Of a stretch of DNA of 64,000 nucleotides, positions 8,144 to 16,423 are shown in pieces. Each line of letters begins with the position of its first letter. Position 1 is the first letter of the stretch. The DNA comes from Streptomyces sp. CA-278952 (GTDB lineage Bacteria; Actinomycetota; Actinomycetes; Streptomycetales; Streptomycetaceae). The translations under genes were made by a program, and so were the position numbers. Where the stretch lies: the NCBI RefSeq assembly GCF_028747205.1, contig NZ_CP112880.1:7475501-7539500 (forward strand), written 5' to 3'. A model generated the notes under the pieces. It had not been told where the DNA came from. It did not search any database and saw only the letters and a list, made by a program, of their open reading frames with translations.

Positions 8144-9106
8144 GTGACACCGTCAGCCCACGGCCCGGACCCCACCGACCCGCGAACGGCCGAACCTCTC
8201 GGCCCCGACACCCTCACCTGGCGCTGGTTCGGCGACTGGAGAGGCCTCCTCCTGGCCCCCTGGGCCGGATCGATGCAGAACATGCACCCCGAGCTGGGCG
8301 CGGGCGTCGCCGAGCACTCGCGCTTCTTCGAGGAGCGCTGGGAGCGACTCTTCCGCTCGCTGTATCCGATCGGGGGCGTGGTCTACGACGGCCCGCTCGC
8401 CGTCCGGACAGCGCGCGAGGTACGCGGCTACCACGCCTCGATCAGCGGGGTGGACGAGCAGGGCCGGCCGTACCACGCGCTCAACCCGGGCACGTTCTAC
8501 TGGGCGCACGCCACGTTCTTCATGCTGACCGTGCAGGTGGCCGAGCGGTTCGGCGGCGGCCTCACCGAAGCGCAGCGGCGCACGCTCTTCGACGAGCACG
8601 TCCGCTGGTACGCGCTGTACGGCCTCTCGATGAAGCCCGTTCCCCGCACCTGGGAGGACTTCCAGCGGTACTGGGACCACATGTGCGCCGACGTCCTGGA
8701 GGACAACCGGCCCACACGGGACGTGCTGAACATGCGCCGCATCGCCAAGCCGCCCGTCCTGCGGCTGCTGCCGTCCCCGCTGTGGGCCTTCGCCCGTATC
8801 CCGATCGTCCGGGTGACTCTGTGGATCACGGTCGGCATGTATCCGCAGGCCGTGCGTGAACGGCTCGGACTTCGCTGGACACCCCACGACGAACGGCTGC
8901 TCGGTCTCCTGGGCCGGCTGGTTCACCACGCCTGGCAACGCGTTCCCGAGCGCCGCCGCTTCCACCCGCGCGCCCGGGCCGGCTGGGACCGCGAGCGGGG
9001 CCGCCCGGCGTCGGGCCCGGTGGAGACACCGGCCCGGAACCTGCCGCCCGAGGAGCGGCGCGGACTTCCCCAGCACTATGCGCCGAAAGCCGGCCGCCCC
9101 GGGTGA
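8144..9106 (+). CDS. Oxygenase MpaB family protein (DUF2236)
   Basis: This 320-residue protein matches the DUF2236/MpaB-like family, histidine-rich helical proteins that bind heme b; the best studied member, latex-clearing protein, cleaves polyisoprene. The N-terminal WRWFGDWRGLLLAPWAGSMQNMHP segment and the central helices with LNPGTFYWAHATFF and RTWEDFQRYWDHM are family hallmarks. The GTG at 8144 has GGAGG five bases ahead. The frame is open further upstream, but that part lies over the operator region. It is divergent from the TetR gene. The reaction catalysed by these short bacterial members is unknown. Confidence 0.85.
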   Translation: MTPSAHGPDPTDPRTAEPLGPDTLTWRWFGDWRGLLLAPWAGSMQNMHPELGAGVAEHSRFFEERWERLFRSLYPIGGVVYDGPLAVRTAREVRGYHASISGVDEQGRPYHALNPGTFYWAHATFFMLTVQVAERFGGGLTEAQRRTLFDEHVRWYALYGLSMKPVPRTWEDFQRYWDHMCADVLEDNRPTRDVLNMRRIAKPPVLRLLPSPLWAFARIPIVRVTLWITVGMYPQAVRERLGLRWTPHDERLLGLLGRLVHHAWQRVPERRRFHPRARAGWDRERGRPASGPVETPARNLPPEERRGLPQHYAPKAGRPG

Positions 9107-9323
9107 GCTGCGGCACTGCCGGCGGCAGCAGCCGTCCTGTCAGCAGTGGAGGCCGATGGGTGAGCGCCGGGGCGGACGGCTTCCCCGTGGGGCGGGTACG
9201 GCCGGGCTCCCTGATCGTCACCCGCTCTGCTCTGCCGAACCGGCCTGCGGCTAGTTTGGGTGCAGCACAGGTGAGCGGGCCCGTGGTGACAGAGAACGCA
9301 CGGGGGACGGGAGGTCGGGAAGA

Positions 9324-11582
9324 GTGTCGCTGCGCGGAGGTGATCCGGTCGAGATCGGCGGTTATCCGCTGGAGGCGCGGCTCGGTTCGGGTGGCATGGG
9401 CACGGTCTTCCTGTCCCGTACGAGCTCGGGGCGGCCGGTCGCGATCAAGCTGATCCACCAGCAGTTCGCGGGGGACGAGGAGTTCCGCATCCGCTTCCGG
9501 CAGGAGGTGGCCGCTGCGCGACGGGTGAGCGGTGCGTTCACCGCCGCCGTGGTCGACGCCGCCCCCGAGGCCGAGCAGCCGTGGATGGCGACGACCTACA
9601 TCGAGGGGCCCACGCTCACGCAGCGCATCGCCGAGGGGGGACCGCTGGACGGAGCGGAGCTGAGGCGGCTCGCCATCGGACTGGCGGAGGCGCTGCGCGA
9701 CATCCACCGGGTGGGAGTCGTCCACCGCGATCTGAAGCCCTCGAACGTCGTGCTCTCGCCCGAGGGCCCACGCGTCATCGACTTCGGCATCTCGCGCGCG
9801 GTGGACCAGCAGACGCTGACCATGACCGGCCGGGTCATCGGTACGCCGCCCTTCATGTCGCCCGAGCAGTTGCAGGCGCCGCGTGGTGTGGGACCGCGGT
9901 CCGACGTCTTCTCCCTGGGGACGCTCCTGGTGTACGCGGCGACCGGCCACGGCCCCTTCGACGCGGACAGCCCCTATATGACCGCCTACCAGGTGGTGCA
10001 CGAGGAACCGTCGTTGGACGCCGTTCCGGAGGCTCTGCGGGCGGTCGTGGAGCCGTGTCTGGGCAAGGAGCCCGAGGGTCGCCCCTCGGCGGACGAACTC
10101 CTCGTGCTGCTGCGGGACCTGCCCGCCGAACTCGGCGGGACCAGGGCCGGCGGTCCGGGCGAGGGCCGCACCCGCGACATGAACACGCAAGCTCACCTCG
10201 CGACGGGGGGCACCCCGGCGCGGACCGCCCCGACGGACCCCGGCACCGGAAGCACCGGTGCCCCGGTCGGCGGCCGTCTGCGCCGCCGCCTGCGGCCCGT
10301 GCTCGCGGCGGCTGTCGCGGTGGCGGCGATCGGCGGCGGAGTCGCCGCGTTGACGACGGGCGGCTTCGACGCGAGCGCAGGCGGCACGAGCCCCGGTGGC
10401 GCGGGCACGGGCCGGAGCACCGCGAGCACCGCGGTACCGGCGGGCGCGCTTCCGGACGGCTTCGAGCCGTGGCGCGCCACCGTGCCGGGCGGCCGCGAGG
10501 ACATTCCCGACGAACTGCGGTGCGTCGCGCGGGGCGACGCGCTGTTCTGCGGGGGCGGCGGCGTCGTCGCGACCCGTATCAGTGCCCACGACGGGTCCCG
10601 GGTGTGGACCGCGAAGAGCCCCGGAGTCCCCGTCCAGGGCATGCACATGGTGGGCGCCACCGACGACACGGTGCTCGGCTACCGCTTCGCCGCCGAGGAC
10701 GCCCCCGAGGGCCCTCGCAGCGAGGTGGTGGCCCTCGACGCCGACAGCGGCCGGGAGCTCTGGTCCGTACCGTCCGGCGCCCAGTCGACGGCCGTCACGG
10801 GCCGGACCATGGACGCCGTCGTGGTCGGTTCCGCCGTGGTGACGGTCGACGCCTCCAACTCCCGCTTCGAGGCCCGGGACGCCCACAGCGGTGAGGCGCT
10901 CTGGACGACACCGTTCCCCACCGGCACCCAGTGCGCCCCCGTCCCGCTCCGGCCGCGGCTCCTCGCGATGTGCGCGGCCGACACGGAGGTGGACGACCTC
11001 CAGGTGCGCCGTCCCACCCTGCGTACGCTCGCCCTCCCCTCCGGGACTCCGGGCAGGCCCGTCACGGTCGACGGCCCCGTCGTGCCGGTGGGCGCGGCCC
11101 GCGGCGACCTCGTCCTCCTCTCGAAGCGCTACGAGGGAACGGCGTCGGCGGGGTACGACGGAGTGGCGCGGTTCGACCCGGCCTCGCGGAAGGTCACGTA
11201 CGCACGGTTCGACAAGGTGTACGCGGGCACGGCCGGCATGGCGGACGGCACCGTCTACGTGAGCGGACAGGCCGGTCTCGTGACGGCGTTCGACTCCGCG
11301 ACAGGGCGTAGGAAGTGGTCGCGGCAGACGGGCGTGGAGGGTGCGTCGGGCCCCGCGGCGGGAGCCGGCGCGCTGTACTTCAGCTCGGCCACCGGCCGGG
11401 TGGTCGCCCTGTCACCGAACGGCGGCAAGCCGCTGTGGACGACGGATCCCCGGGTCGACGGTCTGACGGGCGAGCAGGACGCCAGCCCCCGCGTGACCGT
11501 CGCGGGGCGCGCGGTGTTCGTGGCCGCCGCCACGAACACCCTCTTCGCCTTCGACGGGCAGAGGCCGCCGAGGTCGGGCTGA
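9324..11582 (+). CDS. Transmembrane Ser/Thr protein kinase with PQQ-type beta-propeller sensor
   Basis: The protein has 752 residues. Residues 12-270 form a eukaryotic-type kinase: glycine loop GSGGMGTVFL, ATP-binding Lys42, catalytic HRDLKPSN with Asp136, and DFG at 153-155. A proline/threonine-rich linker leads to one membrane helix (about 325-345). The outer part (about 375-752) contains repeated PQQ/WD-type blades such as GRELWSV, GEALWTT, RKWSRQTG and GKPLWTT. The kinase therefore sits inside the cell and the propeller outside, where it may sense a ligand or cell-wall state. The GTG start at 9324 follows a 217-base gap. It is convergent with the SIP fusion gene across a strong hairpin. 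Confidence 0.93.
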   Translation: MSLRGGDPVEIGGYPLEARLGSGGMGTVFLSRTSSGRPVAIKLIHQQFAGDEEFRIRFRQEVAAARRVSGAFTAAVVDAAPEAEQPWMATTYIEGPTLTQRIAEGGPLDGAELRRLAIGLAEALRDIHRVGVVHRDLKPSNVVLSPEGPRVIDFGISRAVDQQTLTMTGRVIGTPPFMSPEQLQAPRGVGPRSDVFSLGTLLVYAATGHGPFDADSPYMTAYQVVHEEPSLDAVPEALRAVVEPCLGKEPEGRPSADELLVLLRDLPAELGGTRAGGPGEGRTRDMNTQAHLATGGTPARTAPTDPGTGSTGAPVGGRLRRRLRPVLAAAVAVAAIGGGVAALTTGGFDASAGGTSPGGAGTGRSTASTAVPAGALPDGFEPWRATVPGGREDIPDELRCVARGDALFCGGGGVVATRISAHDGSRVWTAKSPGVPVQGMHMVGATDDTVLGYRFAAEDAPEGPRSEVVALDADSGRELWSVPSGAQSTAVTGRTMDAVVVGSAVVTVDASNSRFEARDAHSGEALWTTPFPTGTQCAPVPLRPRLLAMCAADTEVDDLQVRRPTLRTLALPSGTPGRPVTVDGPVVPVGAARGDLVLLSKRYEGTASAGYDGVARFDPASRKVTYARFDKVYAGTAGMADGTVYVSGQAGLVTAFDSATGRRKWSRQTGVEGASGPAAGAGALYFSSATGRVVALSPNGGKPLWTTDPRVDGLTGEQDASPRVTVAGRAVFVAAATNTLFAFDGQRPPRSG

Positions 11583-11596
11583 CCCCGGCGGCCTCC

Positions 11597-11625
11597 CGCC
11601 CGCCCCTCCCCTGTGGGGGCGGGCG
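11597..11625. terminator. Bidirectional hairpin terminator
   Basis: A perfect 10-bp stem, CGCCCGCCCC at 11597-11606 and GGGGCGGGCG at 11616-11625 with a nine-base loop, fills the gap between the convergent kinase and SIP genes. There is no U-tract, which is usual for Streptomyces. Confidence 0.75.
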
Positions 11626-13401
11626 TCAGGCCCGGCGCAGGACCGTGGCCTCCGTGCCCCAGCCGAGCGCGATCGTCCGGTCGACGATCCAGCCCGACCG
11701 CTGCGCGAGAGCGGCGATCGCGGCGGAGTCGCGCAGCGGGCTGCCGGTCGCGGTGTACGCGTGCAGGGCCGCCTCGGCCGCGTGCGGGCTCAGGCCGTCG
11801 GGGCGGGAGGCCTCGACGAGGACCGCCGTCCCGGTCCATCCGGCCAGCCGCGTGAGGAGCTGGACGCCCTCCTCGTCGGTGCGGTGGGCGAGGGCCTTCG
11901 CGGCGACGGCGACATCGGCGGGGCCGGCCGTCCAGTCGATGCGGTCCGGTCCGGTGACGTGTCCGCGCAGCACCCCGGCCGGGGTGGCCTCCTCCGCGAT
12001 CCGCAGCCGGGGCCGCCGCCCGGCGTCGTCCAGAGCGGCGATCACGGAGGCGCTGCCCGGCCCGGTCAGGAGACAGGTCCCGACGTCCTCCCAGAGGGGG
12101 TCGGCCGTCAGACCGGTCAGCAGGAAGACCAACTGCTCGCACTCCTCGACCAGTTCGCCGTAGCGGTCCGCGTCGTGGGTCACCGTGTCGTGCAGGGTGG
12201 CGCCCGCTGCGAGCCGCCAGGGGGACGTGCCGTCCCGGAGCGCGGGAGCCAGGTGCGCGAGGGCGAGCAGCAGCTCGGCCTCCCGGCCGGTGTACTCCTC
12301 GCGCTCGTGGTCGTCCAGGAGCTCCTCGCCCGCCGGGCCCAGACGCAGCCCGGCCCCGCCGTCCGCGCCGACGACCACGTCGTACGCGGCGAGCAGCGGA
12401 AGCAGTACGCCGATCCCCGGCCCGGACACGCTCAGGCGGGTCGCGAGCGCGTCGGCGGAGAGCCCCGGCGCGTCGGCCACCGCGTCGACGACGCCGAGCT
12501 GCAACGCGGCCCGCGCCACCAGCCACGGCAGCGGCGACGGGATCCCGGCAGGGCCCTGCGCGGCGGCGGCGTCGGCCGGGCCCTGTGCCTCCGGTGCGGC
12601 GGCGGCCTCCTCGCGGTGCCAGTAACCCGTGATGTTCACGCGGTCCTTGGGGAGCTTCCGCTCCCGCTGGAGATACCGGCGTACCGGAAGCAACGCCCGG
12701 CTCTCCGCGGCGGCCCAGGCGAATCCCTCGCCCGCCGGGGCCGGCAGGGCGCGGACGGCGGCGTCCAGCGCCGCCGCGTCGCCCGGCTCGGCGACCACCC
12801 ACCTGATCGTGTCGCCGTCGCGCAGCGCCAGCTCCTGGCGTGCCGCGTCGTCCGAGACGGTGACCACGATGTGCGCAGGGGCGTCGAGGGGACGTTCGTC
12901 GAGGAAGCGGCCGATCGCGGGCAGCGCGGTCTCGTCCCCGACGAGGAGGATCCAGTCCAGCCGTTCCGGCAGCCGGAGCGACGACTTGGGCCCGACGAAC
13001 CACAGCTCGTCGCCCTCCCGCGCGGAGGCGGACCAGGCCTCCGCGGGGCCTTCGCCGTGCACCACGAAGTCGAGGTGGAGCTCTCCCGCCCGGTGGTCCA
13101 CCCGCCGGGGCGTGTAGTCGCGGGTCAGCCGGTGTTCGGCCGGCGTCCACTCGATGCCGTGCGGCAACTGGGCGGGGAGCGCGTCCCGGACCTTCCCGTC
13201 TGCGGCCAGGATCAGCTTGATGTGGTCGTCGAACCCGGGTGCGGCGAAGGCCGGGTGAGCGGTCCCGTCGCGGGTGAACGCGGCGAGGTCCTCGCCGCCG
13301 AGGACCACTCGGCGCATCCTGGGGGTCACCTCATGGACGCGGCGGACGGTGACCCGGCGCAGGACGAGGGGGTGCGTCGTGTACGCACGCTGGGCGGCCA
13401 T
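11626..13401 (-). CDS. Siderophore-interacting FAD reductase fused to a methyltransferase-like domain
   Basis: This is a 591-residue fusion. Residues 1 to about 275 are a siderophore-interacting protein: a flavin-binding barrel with RDYTPRRVD, then an NAD(P)H-binding half with LVGDETALPAIGRFL and the family end GYWHR. It should release iron from ferric siderophores by reduction. Residues from about 290 resemble the dimerisation winged helix and core of acetylserotonin-type O-methyltransferases (WLVARAALQLGVVDAV, LATRLSVSGPGIGVLLPLL), but no clean SAM glycine motif is seen, so this half may be non-catalytic. The start overlaps the stop of the binding-protein gene as ATGA, so iron control from that promoter should cover it. 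Confidence 0.88.
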   Translation of the reverse strand: MAAQRAYTTHPLVLRRVTVRRVHEVTPRMRRVVLGGEDLAAFTRDGTAHPAFAAPGFDDHIKLILAADGKVRDALPAQLPHGIEWTPAEHRLTRDYTPRRVDHRAGELHLDFVVHGEGPAEAWSASAREGDELWFVGPKSSLRLPERLDWILLVGDETALPAIGRFLDERPLDAPAHIVVTVSDDAARQELALRDGDTIRWVVAEPGDAAALDAAVRALPAPAGEGFAWAAAESRALLPVRRYLQRERKLPKDRVNITGYWHREEAAAAPEAQGPADAAAAQGPAGIPSPLPWLVARAALQLGVVDAVADAPGLSADALATRLSVSGPGIGVLLPLLAAYDVVVGADGGAGLRLGPAGEELLDDHEREEYTGREAELLLALAHLAPALRDGTSPWRLAAGATLHDTVTHDADRYGELVEECEQLVFLLTGLTADPLWEDVGTCLLTGPGSASVIAALDDAGRRPRLRIAEEATPAGVLRGHVTGPDRIDWTAGPADVAVAAKALAHRTDEEGVQLLTRLAGWTGTAVLVEASRPDGLSPHAAEAALHAYTATGSPLRDSAAIAALAQRSGWIVDRTIALGWGTEATVLRRA

Positions 13402-14387
13402 CAGGAGAACTTCTTCTCGATGAGGTCGAGCAGGGCCATCGACTCGTCGTAGTCGCCGCGCAGTACCCAGTGCGGCAGGTCATAGGCCTGGTTCGCCTTG
13501 AAGGCGGGCAGCGCGCCGTAGACGGGGTTCTTCTCGAGGGTGGCGACGTCGGTCGTGTCGGCGTTGAAGCCCATCACGAACACGGACGGCTGGGTGATCG
13601 TCTGGCCCACCTTCTCGGTCGACAGCTCGAACATGTCGCCGCCCTGCCCGTACACCTTGAAACCGCCGTCCGCGAAGACCGGCGCCGGCTCGATGCCGAC
13701 CTTCTTCAGCTCGGGGGGCAGGCCCACGCTCTCCACCAGGCCATAGGCGGTGCCGTCGCCGGTGAAGGCGAGGAAGGACACGGGGCCGGCCGGCGGCTTG
13801 ATCGCCTTCTTCACCTCGCCGATCCGCTGGTCGTACGCGGCCAGGTGCTCGTCGTAGACGTGGGCCTTGCCGAACACGTCACCCGCGAGGAAGGAGAACT
13901 GGCTCCGCCAGTCGCCGAGCTTCTTGCCCACGAGCACGGTGGGAGCGATGTCGGTGAGGTCGTCGTACACCTTCTCCGCCTGGAACAGCGGGAAGCCGAT
14001 GCCGCCGCCGACGATGAGGTCGGGCTCCAGGGCCAGGATCGCCTCCAGGTCGAAGCCGTCGACGCTCCACGGCAGGAACGTCGTGCCGTCCTCCTCCGCC
14101 TCCTTCGCCCAGTTCGGGGAGAACTCGCCCTTGCCGTCGGCGTCCTCGGGGATCGTGGCCCGCACCGGCACGTCGAGGTCGTAGAGGTACCCGGCCAGGG
14201 CGTGGTTCAGCACGACCACCTTCTTGGGCTCGGCCGGCACCTTCACCTTGCCGTAGTCGGTCGTGACGGTTCGGGTCGTCGCGGCGGAGGCCTTGTCCCC
14301 GTCGCCCGACGGGTCGGCGGCCGAGCAGCCGGTGAGGGCCAGTGCGGCGACGGCCGCGACGGCGAGAAGGCGGGCAGGAGCAAACAT
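13401..14387 (-). CDS. Iron-siderophore ABC transporter substrate-binding lipoprotein
   Basis: This is a 328-residue binding protein of the FepB/FecB type. It has a lipoprotein signal peptide ending in the lipobox LTGC (Cys21) and a charged linker. The core contains NHALAGYLYDLDVPVRATIP near the start, LEPDLIVGGG in the first lobe, and GPVSFLAFTGDGTAYGL in the second. It should capture a ferric siderophore outside the membrane for the two permeases at 15.4-17.5 kb. Its promoter region carries an iron box. It is the first gene of a two-gene leftward unit with the SIP fusion, divergent from the AraC gene. Confidence 0.92.
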   Translation of the reverse strand: MFAPARLLAVAAVAALALTGCSAADPSGDGDKASAATTRTVTTDYGKVKVPAEPKKVVVLNHALAGYLYDLDVPVRATIPEDADGKGEFSPNWAKEAEEDGTTFLPWSVDGFDLEAILALEPDLIVGGGIGFPLFQAEKVYDDLTDIAPTVLVGKKLGDWRSQFSFLAGDVFGKAHVYDEHLAAYDQRIGEVKKAIKPPAGPVSFLAFTGDGTAYGLVESVGLPPELKKVGIEPAPVFADGGFKVYGQGGDMFELSTEKVGQTITQPSVFVMGFNADTTDVATLEKNPVYGALPAFKANQAYDLPHWVLRGDYDESMALLDLIEKKFS

Positions 14388-14409
14388 GGGACCTCATGTG
14401 GCTGGGTAG

Positions 14410-14425
14410 GCTCGAACGTTCGAGC
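14410..14425. promoter_or_regulatory. Perfect 16-bp palindrome beside the iron box
   Basis: GCTCGAACGTTCGAGC is a perfect 16-bp palindrome located 22 bases upstream of the binding-protein start codon and six bases from the iron box. It may be an operator for the divergent AraC regulator or another repressor. It is not a LexA box, because the CGAAC and GTTCG halves abut without the needed spacer. Confidence 0.55.
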
Positions 14426-14431
14426 TGTTGG

Positions 14432-14450
14432 TAAGGTGAGGCTAACCTCG
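14432..14450. promoter_or_regulatory. Iron box (DmdR/IdeR operator)
   Basis: TAAGGTGAGGCTAACCTCG matches the 19-bp DmdR1/IdeR consensus TTAGGTTAGGCTAACCTAA at 15 positions. It lies between the divergent siderophore-binding gene (start 14387) and the AraC gene (start 14525). Repression of the uptake genes by an iron-loaded DmdR regulator is the expected result. Confidence 0.88.
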
Positions 14451-14524
14451 CTGGTTCCGCCGCGTCGATCCGCGTACGACATCGCCAGTGACGGACACGA
14501 CGCGTCGCACAACGGGAGGCACGC

Positions 14525-15271
14525 TTGCCGACGACATCCCTCGGCACCGTGGTCGCCGAGAACGCCATTCGCTTTCTGGGGCACGACACGCATCGGCACG
14601 ACGCGCCGCACCTCATCTACCTGGTGACCGGCCGCGCCCGCCTGTCCGCCGACGGCGAGGAGTGGCGGCTCGGGCGGCACGAGGCCCTCTGGCTCGCTCC
14701 GCGCGTGCCGCACGCGCTGCGGATCGAACCGGGCGGCATGGCACTCGGCCCCCTCCTCGACCCCGCTGACCAGCCACGATGCCGGGTTCAGCCACTCGGG
14801 GCAGTACCCGCGATCGTCGAGGTCATGACCACCACACTCGGTGCGGCGCCGACCACGCCGGAGCAGGTCGAGCCGTTCCGTCAGGAGTTGGGCCGCGTGC
14901 TGAGAGGCATCTCCCGGCAGTACTTCCCGGTCGTGCTGCCCGTCCATCCCGCGGTGCGCGCACTCGCCCGCGAGGCCCTGCGCGCTCCCTCCGTGACCCT
15001 GGAACGGCTCGCCGAGCGACACCGGATGAGCCCCCGCCAGGTGCAGCGCGTCTTCCTCGACGAGACCGGACTGCCCTTCACACGGTGGCGCAACCGGGCC
15101 AGGATGAACGCCGCCGTCGAACACCTCCGCGGCGGAGGCGAGCTGACGGCGGCGGCCAGGGCGGCCGGCTACGCGACCCGGGCCGGACTGCTGCGCGCGC
15201 TGAGCCGCGAGTCCGGGGTGCCCGTGAGCGCGCTCACCACGGACGCGGTGGAGGCGCTCGGCGGTCGCTGA
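14525..15271 (+). CDS. AraC-family transcriptional regulator
   Basis: This is a 248-residue regulator. The N-terminal cupin-like sensor includes HLIYLVTGRARLSADGEEWRL and LWLAPRVPHALRIEPGG. The C-terminal AraC DNA-binding domain (about residues 150-240) has a first helix-turn-helix VTLERLAERHRMSPRQVQRVF and a second one around AARAAGYATRAGLLRALSRE. The start is TTG at 14525. The gene is divergent from the siderophore-binding gene and lies just before the permease genes, so it probably activates siderophore uptake when a ligand is bound, as AraC regulators of this type do elsewhere. Confidence 0.88.
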   Translation: MPTTSLGTVVAENAIRFLGHDTHRHDAPHLIYLVTGRARLSADGEEWRLGRHEALWLAPRVPHALRIEPGGMALGPLLDPADQPRCRVQPLGAVPAIVEVMTTTLGAAPTTPEQVEPFRQELGRVLRGISRQYFPVVLPVHPAVRALAREALRAPSVTLERLAERHRMSPRQVQRVFLDETGLPFTRWRNRARMNAAVEHLRGGGELTAAARAAGYATRAGLLRALSRESGVPVSALTTDAVEALGGR

Positions 15272-15364
15272 ACCGGGAGCCGGGCCGTTTCCAGCAGTTC
15301 ATGTACGTCGATCACGCACGGCACTTCGGCCTGTCCGGGTGGCGGGTTGCCCAGGGAGAAACAG

Positions 15365-16423
15365 ATGGCACAGGCGCTCGCGCCGACGACCGCGCCACCA
15401 CCGGCCACGCCGTCGAGGTCGTCGCGTCGCAGGACCCGCCGGCTCCTCGGCCTGGGCGCCGCCGTCTCCACGCTCCTCGTGGCAGTGGTGCTCAGCGTCG
15501 CGATCGGCTCGGCGCTGCTCCCCCTCGACGTGGTGTGGCAGGCGCTGACCGCGCCCGACGGCTCGGCCTCGCACGCCACGATCAGCGGCGCCCGCGTGGA
15601 CCGCACGCTGCTCGGCATCGTCGTCGGCGCGTCCCTGGGCGTGGCGGGGGCGCTCATCCAGGCGCTCACCCGTAACCCGCTCGCCGACCCCGGTGTCCTC
15701 GGCGTCAACGCCGGCGCGAGTTTCGCCGTCACCCTGGCCGTGGCCGTCTTCGGCGTCACGCGCATCGACCAGTACCTGCCCTTCGCCTTCGTCGGCGCCA
15801 TCGTCGGCTCGGCGGTGGTCTACCTCGCCGCGAGCGGCGGCCGGGGCGGGCCCACACCGCTGCGCCTCACCCTCGTCGGGGTCGCCTTCACGGCGGTCCT
15901 GCTCGGCATCTCCCAGACCCTCGCCCTGATCGACACGGAGACCTTCGACCGGATGCGGTTCTGGGGAGCGGGCACCATCACCGACCGCCCGACGGGCACC
16001 GCCGCCGACATCGCGCCCTTCGTCCTGGCCGGACTGCTGGCCGCCGCCTTCTGCGCGCGCCCGCTCAACGCGATCGCGCTCGGCGACGACGCGGGGCGGG
16101 CCGTCGGGCTGCGGGTCGGCGCGACCCGGTGCGGTGTGGTGATCGCGGTGGCGCTGCTGTGCGGTTCGGCGACGGCCGCGGCGGGCCCGCTGATGTTCGT
16201 CGGCCTCATGGTGCCGCACGCCGTGCGCTGGCTCACCGGTCCCGACTGGCGCTGGATCCTCGTCTACTCCGCCGTCCTCGCCCCGGCGATCGTGCTGTTC
16301 GCCGACGTACTGGGCCGGCTGATTGTGATCCCGTCCGAACTGCAGGTCGGCGTCATGATGCCGCTCATCGGCGCGCCCGTACTGATCCTGCTGGTGCGCG
16401 GAAGCCGGGTGAGGGAGCTGTGA
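15365..16423 (+). CDS. FecCD-type iron-siderophore ABC permease, first subunit
   Basis: This 352-residue permease has about nine to ten membrane helices. The family signature GALIQALTRNPLADPGVLGVNAGASFAV lies in the first third, and GPLMFVGLMVPHAVRWLTGPDWRW, the region contacting the ATPase, lies near the end. The ATG at 15365 is preceded by GGGAG. A TTG further upstream is less likely. Its stop overlaps the GTG of the second permease gene. The two should form a heterodimeric channel for a ferric siderophore. Confidence 0.93.
   Translation: MAQALAPTTAPPPATPSRSSRRRTRRLLGLGAAVSTLLVAVVLSVAIGSALLPLDVVWQALTAPDGSASHATISGARVDRTLLGIVVGASLGVAGALIQALTRNPLADPGVLGVNAGASFAVTLAVAVFGVTRIDQYLPFAFVGAIVGSAVVYLAASGGRGGPTPLRLTLVGVAFTAVLLGISQTLALIDTETFDRMRFWGAGTITDRPTGTAADIAPFVLAGLLAAAFCARPLNAIALGDDAGRAVGLRVGATRCGVVIAVALLCGSATAAAGPLMFVGLMVPHAVRWLTGPDWRWILVYSAVLAPAIVLFADVLGRLIVIPSELQVGVMMPLIGAPVLILLVRGSRVREL

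Noticed and set aside
14411..14424. LexA (SOS) box reading of CTCGAACGTTCGAG
   Set aside because: Gram-positive LexA sites need CGAAC and GTTCG separated by four bases; here they touch.
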